From: CAVSWT01 sp963746735 | Lineage (GTDB): Bacteria > Bacteroidota > Ignavibacteria > Ignavibacteriales > Ignavibacteriaceae | Assembly: GCA_963746735.1 (NCBI GenBank) | Contig: CAVVCO010000015.1 | Coordinates: forward strand, 124,001-188,000 | Length of the DNA: 64,000 bases | Reading direction: 5' to 3' | Shown: positions 59,443 through 64,000 of the stretch, piece after piece | Numbering within the stretch: position 1 is the stretch's first letter | Layout: the number at the start of each line of letters is the position of its first letter | The notes under the pieces: generated by a model | Database searches by the model: none | What the model saw: the letters and a program-made list of their open reading frames with translations, nothing else | Told to the model about the DNA's origin: nothing | Program-made: the position numbers and the translations under genes

Positions 59443-60454
59443 TTACTTCTCGGTAGACTTTAAAGATGATAAGCTTGTATATCTTGACCAAACAAAACTA
59501 CCTTTAGAAGAAATTTATATTGAAACCGACGATTACAACCGCATTGCTGAAGCAATAGAAAGATTAGAAGTAAGAGGAGCTCCGTTAATCGGTGTTTGTG
59601 CTGCTTATGCTTTGGCTCTATCATTAAAGAATATTAAACCTTCTTCTTTTACACAATCATTTCAAGAAGCTTATAAAAGAATTGAAAGAACACGTCCGAC
59701 TGCCGTAAATTTATTTATGGCTCTGGAAGAAATGAAAAAAGTATTTGATGTAAATTCAAATAAAGAAAATTTGTATGAGATTCTTCTAAACAGGGCAAAG
59801 GAAATTCATCAGGAAGACATTGATAAATGCACAAAGATGGGGAAGAATGGGTTAAAAATCTTCAAAAGAAAATCTACTGTTTTAACTCATTGCAATACCG
59901 GGAAGCTTGCTACAGCCGGTGATGGGACAGCGTTCAATGTAATCAAAACCGGTTTTGAAAACGGGCTAGTAAATTTTGTATATGCCGATGAAACACGCCC
60001 ATTGCTTCAAGGCTCACGTTTAACTGCTTTTGAATTAGAAAGAAACGGAATTCCGTTTGCTATTCAGAGCGATTCATCCGCAGCGGTTCTGCTTCAGCAA
60101 AAAAAAATCGATTTTGTAATTACCGGTGCCGATAGAATTGCATTAAACGGAGACACAGCTAATAAAATCGGGACTTATAATTTGGCAGTTTTATGTTATC
60201 ATCATGATGTCCCATTTTACATTGCCGCACCAACTACAACAATTGATACAAAATTAATTTCCGGCGAAGAGATAAAAATTGAAATAAGAAATAAAGAAGA
60301 ATTGTTAAAAATAAATGGAGTTAAAATTACTCCGGATAATTATGATGCTTTTACCCCGGCGTTCGATGTTACTCCTTCTCATTTAATTACCGGGATAATA
60401 ACAGATAAAGACGTTTATTCCTTCCCATATAATTTTTTAAATGAGCCAGATTAA
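59429..60454 (+). CDS. mtnA: S-methyl-5-thioribose-1-phosphate isomerase
   Basis: About 341 residues. VRGAPLIGVCAAYALAL, the Cys of THCNTGKLATAGDGTAF and the catalytic Asp of ITGADRIALNGDTANKIGT match MtnA. It isomerises methylthioribose-1-phosphate to the ribulose form in methionine salvage; relatives act on ribose-1-phosphate or 5-deoxyribose-1-phosphate. GTG at 59429 is chosen (GAGG upstream); the TTG at 59426 is too close to that site. Overlaps both neighbours (pfkB-like upstream, recO downstream), indicating one operon. No mtnB/C/D genes are in the window. Confidence 0.92.
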   Translation: MKKNNYFSVDFKDDKLVYLDQTKLPLEEIYIETDDYNRIAEAIERLEVRGAPLIGVCAAYALALSLKNIKPSSFTQSFQEAYKRIERTRPTAVNLFMALEEMKKVFDVNSNKENLYEILLNRAKEIHQEDIDKCTKMGKNGLKIFKRKSTVLTHCNTGKLATAGDGTAFNVIKTGFENGLVNFVYADETRPLLQGSRLTAFELERNGIPFAIQSDSSAAVLLQQKKIDFVITGADRIALNGDTANKIGTYNLAVLCYHHDVPFYIAAPTTTIDTKLISGEEIKIEIRNKEELLKINGVKITPDNYDAFTPAFDVTPSHLITGIITDKDVYSFPYNFLNEPD

Positions 60455-61187
60455 TAAATCAGATGCTTTTATTTTAAGCAAGCTTGATTACGGCGACACT
60501 AGCAGTATTGCTTCATTATTTACAAAAGATTTCGGAAAACTTTCTGCAATTATTAAAGGTGGAAGAAATCCAAAATCAAAAATCAGCTTAATAGTTGACC
60601 CAATTAATCAAATCGAAGTTGTGTTTTACAGCAAAGATACGCGTGAGATTCAAATTATAAGCAGTGCTTCTTTAATAAATCATTATTCGCACATCAAAGA
60701 AGATTTTGAAAAGTTAAAATACTGCCACGCAATTTTAGAACTTGTTAAAAATCTAACCGCAGAGCATGAAGTATATCATAAATTATATAAGGGTATTGAT
60801 CGAATCTTCTACTTATTTGATACATCAAATGAACAACCCGAAATAATTTTTGGCAGATTTTTTATTTTCATGCTTACTGAAATTGGCTATGAAGTGCAAT
60901 TAGACAATTGTGCTTCTTGCGGTAAAGCAAACGAATTGAATAAAGAGTTGTCATATAATTATGAAATGGGTACATTTTGCAGCAACTGCAGAAAAGACTT
61001 TATAGAATCATATTTATTTAATTCGGAACTTTTTTATTACTTGTTATGTCTAAAGCATAATAAAAAGGTAGATGCAAAAATAATTAAGCAAGATACTTTA
61101 ATAAGTGCAATTACATTTATGGAAAAGTTTTTGAAGCATCATGTACCAGACTTTAAAGGTATAAAATCATTTCAAATTTATAAGTAA
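60441..61187 (+). CDS. recO: DNA repair protein RecO
   Basis: 248 residues. The N-terminal OB fold reads DAFILSKLDYGDTSSIASLFT and GKLSAIIKGGRNPKSK, and the C-terminal zinc-binding part has CASCGK and CSNCRK. RecO anneals strands and loads RecA with RecR during gap repair. Its start lies 14 bases inside the mtnA end, so it belongs to the same operon. Length is normal for the family. Confidence 0.93.
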   Translation: MSQINKSDAFILSKLDYGDTSSIASLFTKDFGKLSAIIKGGRNPKSKISLIVDPINQIEVVFYSKDTREIQIISSASLINHYSHIKEDFEKLKYCHAILELVKNLTAEHEVYHKLYKGIDRIFYLFDTSNEQPEIIFGRFFIFMLTEIGYEVQLDNCASCGKANELNKELSYNYEMGTFCSNCRKDFIESYLFNSELFYYLLCLKHNKKVDAKIIKQDTLISAITFMEKFLKHHVPDFKGIKSFQIYK

Positions 61188-61268
61188 AGAGGTATTATAA
61201 GATATATTTTGATACTAATGCAGCAATGCATGTTAATTAAAACATGAAAATAATTGGAGGATCGATAA

Positions 61269-62756
61269 ATGAAATCTAAAAGTATGTGGGGGGCAATAGC
61301 ATTAATAGTTGTGGGTATAGTTTTAGGGGCTGTATTAGTTTCCGGTTTCGGTTTGGTTAGGCCAAGCCTTGCAGACATTAGTTTAGGTGCAAACAATCCG
61401 CCTGTTAATCTTGATGCGGATGCAACTTCTTTCAGCAAAGCCTTTATTGAAGTTGCGAATAAAGTTACTCCTGCCATTGTAGAAATTTCTGTTGTGTCAG
61501 AAATGAAAGATAATCCACATGATGGATTTTTCTTTTTCCCGTTTAAAGATATGCCAAAAGATGAAAGAGGCACGGGCAGCGGAATAATAATTTCAAGTGA
61601 TGGCTATATTATTACTAATAATCACGTTGTTGAAAATGCAAAATCAGTTAAGGTTGGTTTACACGATAAAAGAACTTTCGATGCAACTGTAGTTGGAACC
61701 GATCCGCTTACAGATCTTGCGGTTATAAAAATTGACGCAAAAAATCTCCCAACAGCTTATCTCGGTGATTCAGACAATTTGAAAGTCGGCCAATGGGTTA
61801 TGGCAATTGGTAATCCATTATCACTTACATCTACTGTTACAGCCGGAATTGTCAGTGCAATGGGCCGTGGCGGCTTAGGATTAATAAAAGACAGGTATGG
61901 TGTTGAAAGTTTTATCCAGACTGATGCAGCTATAAATCCAGGCAACAGCGGCGGTGCTTTGGTGGATCTTTCCGGAGCTGTTGTTGGAGTTAATTCTGCA
62001 ATCGCTTCTTCCAATGGAGGGACATATATCGGTTATGGTTTTGCAATTCCTATAAATCTTGCTAAGTCTGTTGCAAAAGATTTAATTGCAAACGGAAAAG
62101 TAAGCCGTGGCTATATTGGTGTAAGCATTGGTGATGTAGATGATGCGATGGCAAAGTCAATTGGGCTAGACAGGCCTAAAGGTGTTATGGTTCAAGGCCT
62201 GGTAAATGACGGTGCTGCTAAAAATGCCGGTATAAAAGCTGGTGATGTAATTTTGAAAGTAGATGGAAAAGAAGTTAACGAACCTAATGAACTTCAAAGC
62301 TATATTGCTTCTAAATCAGCAGGCACTAAAGTAGACCTTACATTATTTAGAGATGGAAAAGAAATAGATAAAACAGTAACACTTAAAGCACGTGATGAAG
62401 ATACTAAAGTTAAACCTGTTTTGAACGAGGACAACAGTGATAGTAATAGTGAAGCTAAAACTGCAACAGTTGATGTATCGTCAATAGGTTTGTCTGTTCA
62501 AAATTTAACATCAAAACAAAAAGAAGATATGAAGCTTGATAATGGTATCTTGATTTCAAGTGTTAAACCATTCAGCAGTGCAGAAGATCAGAAACTGTAT
62601 CAAGGTTTAGTTATTACAGAGGCTGATAAGAAAAAGATTAAAGATATCAATGAATTCAAAGATATAGTTAAGGATAAGAAAGGTTCGGCTATTCTTCTTA
62701 AAGTTGAGGATGGAAAAGGTAACAGCAGATTTGTTGGAATTGAAATCCCTGAGTAA
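61269..62756 (+). CDS. degP: DegP/HtrA-type periplasmic serine protease with two PDZ domains
   Basis: 495 residues. One N-terminal helix (IALIVVGIVLGAVLVSGF) acts as signal or anchor. The trypsin-like domain has the triad His119 (ITNNHVV), Asp149 (DPLTDLAVI) and Ser227 (NPGNSGGAL). The first PDZ begins at RGYIGVSIGDVDD and the second, divergent one at VDVSSIGLSVQNL. It degrades or refolds misfolded envelope proteins. A GGAGG ribosome-binding site precedes the ATG and a terminator follows. Monocistronic. Confidence 0.95.
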   Translation: MKSKSMWGAIALIVVGIVLGAVLVSGFGLVRPSLADISLGANNPPVNLDADATSFSKAFIEVANKVTPAIVEISVVSEMKDNPHDGFFFFPFKDMPKDERGTGSGIIISSDGYIITNNHVVENAKSVKVGLHDKRTFDATVVGTDPLTDLAVIKIDAKNLPTAYLGDSDNLKVGQWVMAIGNPLSLTSTVTAGIVSAMGRGGLGLIKDRYGVESFIQTDAAINPGNSGGALVDLSGAVVGVNSAIASSNGGTYIGYGFAIPINLAKSVAKDLIANGKVSRGYIGVSIGDVDDAMAKSIGLDRPKGVMVQGLVNDGAAKNAGIKAGDVILKVDGKEVNEPNELQSYIASKSAGTKVDLTLFRDGKEIDKTVTLKARDEDTKVKPVLNEDNSDSNSEAKTATVDVSSIGLSVQNLTSKQKEDMKLDNGILISSVKPFSSAEDQKLYQGLVITEADKKKIKDINEFKDIVKDKKGSAILLKVEDGKGNSRFVGIEIPE

Positions 62757-62788
62757 TTAGAAAATTAAATGACAACTTTTCTCTATAG

Positions 62789-62815
62789 CGCCCGATTAAT
62801 TCGGGCGTTTTTTTT
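62789..62815 (+). terminator. Rho-independent terminator of degP
   Basis: CGCCCGA (62789-62795), loop TTAAT, TCGGGCG (62801-62807) and eight T residues (62808-62815). Textbook intrinsic terminator. Confidence 0.95.
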
Positions 62816-62846
62816 ATATTTGTACATTCAATCACTCGGAGAATAA

Positions 62847-63996
62847 ATGATAAGATTTTTAACAGCCGGAGAATCTCACGGTAAAGCGTTAACAACTATC
62901 GTGGAAGGTTTTCCATCCAACTTAAAAATTGAAAATGAATATTTGAATTTTCATTTGAAACGTCGTCAAGCCGGATACGGAAGAGGGAATAGAATGAAAA
63001 TTGAAACTGATACTGCTGAAATTCTTTCCGGAGTAAGATTTCAAAAAACTTTGGGCTCACCAATTTCTCTTCTTATTAGAAATAAAGATTGGGAAAATTG
63101 GGTTGAGAAAATGACGTCGGATAAAAAAACTGCTAAAGTTGAAAAGATAACTATCCCGCGTCCAGGTCATGCCGATTTAGTAGGAGTTTCAAAATATAAT
63201 TTCAATGATATACGAAATTCAATTGAACGTTCAAGTGCCAGGGAAACAGCAGCGCGTGTTGCAGCTTGTTCAATTGCTAGAAAATTTTTAGAAGAGTTCG
63301 GTATTTCCATCGGTAGCTTTGTCGAAAGTATTGGAGGTATTTATCCTAAAGAAAATTTTGTGAACAAGCTTTTTGCTAACGATTTGCCTAAAGATTTCAA
63401 AGCCTGGAAATTATCAGAAGATGCTGATAAAAGTGATGTTAGAGTTTTGGATAAAACTCATAGAAGAAAAAATAATTAATAAAATTAAGCAGGCAAAAAA
63501 GAAAGGTGATACTCTGGGCGGAACTTTTTATGCTGTTGCTACAGGAGTTCCTTTAGGGCTTGGAAGCTTCATTCATTATGATACTAAGCTTGATGCAGAA
63601 ATTGCTCAATCTATAATGTCAATCAATGCCGTTAAAGCTGTATCTATTGGAACTGGCTATGAATCTGCAGAAAAATTTGGTTCTGAATCACACGATGAAA
63701 TAGTAAAATCCGGTGACCAAATAATTAGAAAAACAAACAGAGCCGGCGGAATTGAAGGCGGTGTTTCAACAGGGCTTCCGATTATTGTAAAGGCAGCAAT
63801 GAAGCCTATTGCAACTTTAATGAGTCCTATTGAAAGTGTTGATTTGACAACAATGAAAAAAGTTGATGCAAGGAGAGAGAGAAGTGATTTTGTTGCAGTT
63901 CCGGCATGTGCTGTAATTGCCGAATCAATGCTGGCCTGGAGCTTAGCAAAATATTTCCTTCTAAAGTTCGGCGGCGATTCAATTAGAAGAAACTAA
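62847..63996 (+). CDS. aroC: Chorismate synthase, frameshifted in this assembly
   Basis: Two frames (62847 to about 63458 and about 63460-63996) join into about 382 residues, full length for the enzyme. Motifs in order: GESHGKAL, GYGRGNRMKIETD, RPGHADLVG, RNSIERSSARETAARVA, and in the second part GVPLGLGSF, GGIEGGVSTG and VDARRERSDF. Removing one C near 63459 joins DKT to IEEKIINKIKQ without a stop. The enzyme makes chorismate from EPSP with reduced FMN, the last step of the shikimate pathway. Loss would block aromatic amino-acid synthesis, so an assembly error is the best reading. An AroC-typical Gly is Cys in VAACSIA. The stop is four bases from the window edge. Confidence 0.92.
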
Positions 63997-64000
63997 AGAT

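Noticed and set aside
61178..61573. Minus-strand frame over the degP start
   Set aside because: It is antisense to the signal anchor and protease start, with no independent evidence.
1..64000. CRISPR array
   Set aside because: No regularly spaced short direct repeats were seen, and no cas-like protein is encoded.

Overview
The window is AT-rich bacterial chromosome. Gene content and style (alpha-glucan phosphorylase, split MacAB-type efflux operon, ChlI-like ATPase plus VWA pair, DUF4372 transposase, large outer-membrane surface protein, frequent TTG/GTG starts) suggest the Bacteroidota/Chlorobiota/Ignavibacteria group. This is an inference from protein families; no rRNA is present to confirm it. 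No CRISPR array, prophage or complete known defence island was seen.

Layout. 0-6 kb: the end of a glycogen phosphorylase, two glycosyltransferases (GT9, GT4) and an AAA+ ATPase/VWA pair. 6-18 kb: DUF819 transporter, serine hydrolase, clpP-tig, tRNA-Leu(UAG), PP2C phosphatase, murA, a membrane gluzincin with TPR-like tail, an AI-2E-type permease and a CCA-adding-enzyme-like gene. 18.6-27.2 kb: one efflux operon (TolC, MacA-like adaptor, one ATPase, four tandem MacB-like permeases) closed by a strong terminator. 27.5-30.7 kb: a stand-alone receiver and a HerA-like ATPase. 30.7-34.5 kb: a broken porin / PDC-sensor / chemoreceptor operon. 34.5-40.1 kb: three decayed transposase elements (IS4/DUF4372, IS256 with an 8-bp target duplication, an rve-type DDE element) around a Gfo/Idh/MocA oxidoreductase. 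40.3-46.4 kb: a b561-like/YceI pair and a giant hybrid histidine kinase. 46.7-54.1 kb: small accessory genes (NYN-LOTUS protein, DinB-like protein, second serine hydrolase, aquaporin Z, RelE/Xre toxin-antitoxin pair, zinc-ribbon protein). 54.2-64 kb: large outer-membrane protein, Nudix, PfkB kinase, mtnA, recO, degP/htrA and aroC.

Sequence quality matters for reading this annotation. At least fifteen genes, including expected single-copy ones such as aroC, the CCA-adding enzyme and aqpZ, are split by one- or two-base shifts that restore a full-length family protein when corrected. Most shifts outside 31.7-40 kb look like indel errors of the assembly, several in A/T runs. Between about 31.7 and 40 kb disruptions are much denser and include substitution stops in transposases, so genuine decay is likely there too.

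The least ordinary items are the one-ATPase/four-permease efflux cluster, the HerA-like ATPase with a long coiled-coil tail, the porin-sensor-chemoreceptor operon, the Asp-to-Glu receiver domain at the head of the giant kinase, the PfkB-mtnA pair, and Trp-to-stop decay in the rve-type transposase.
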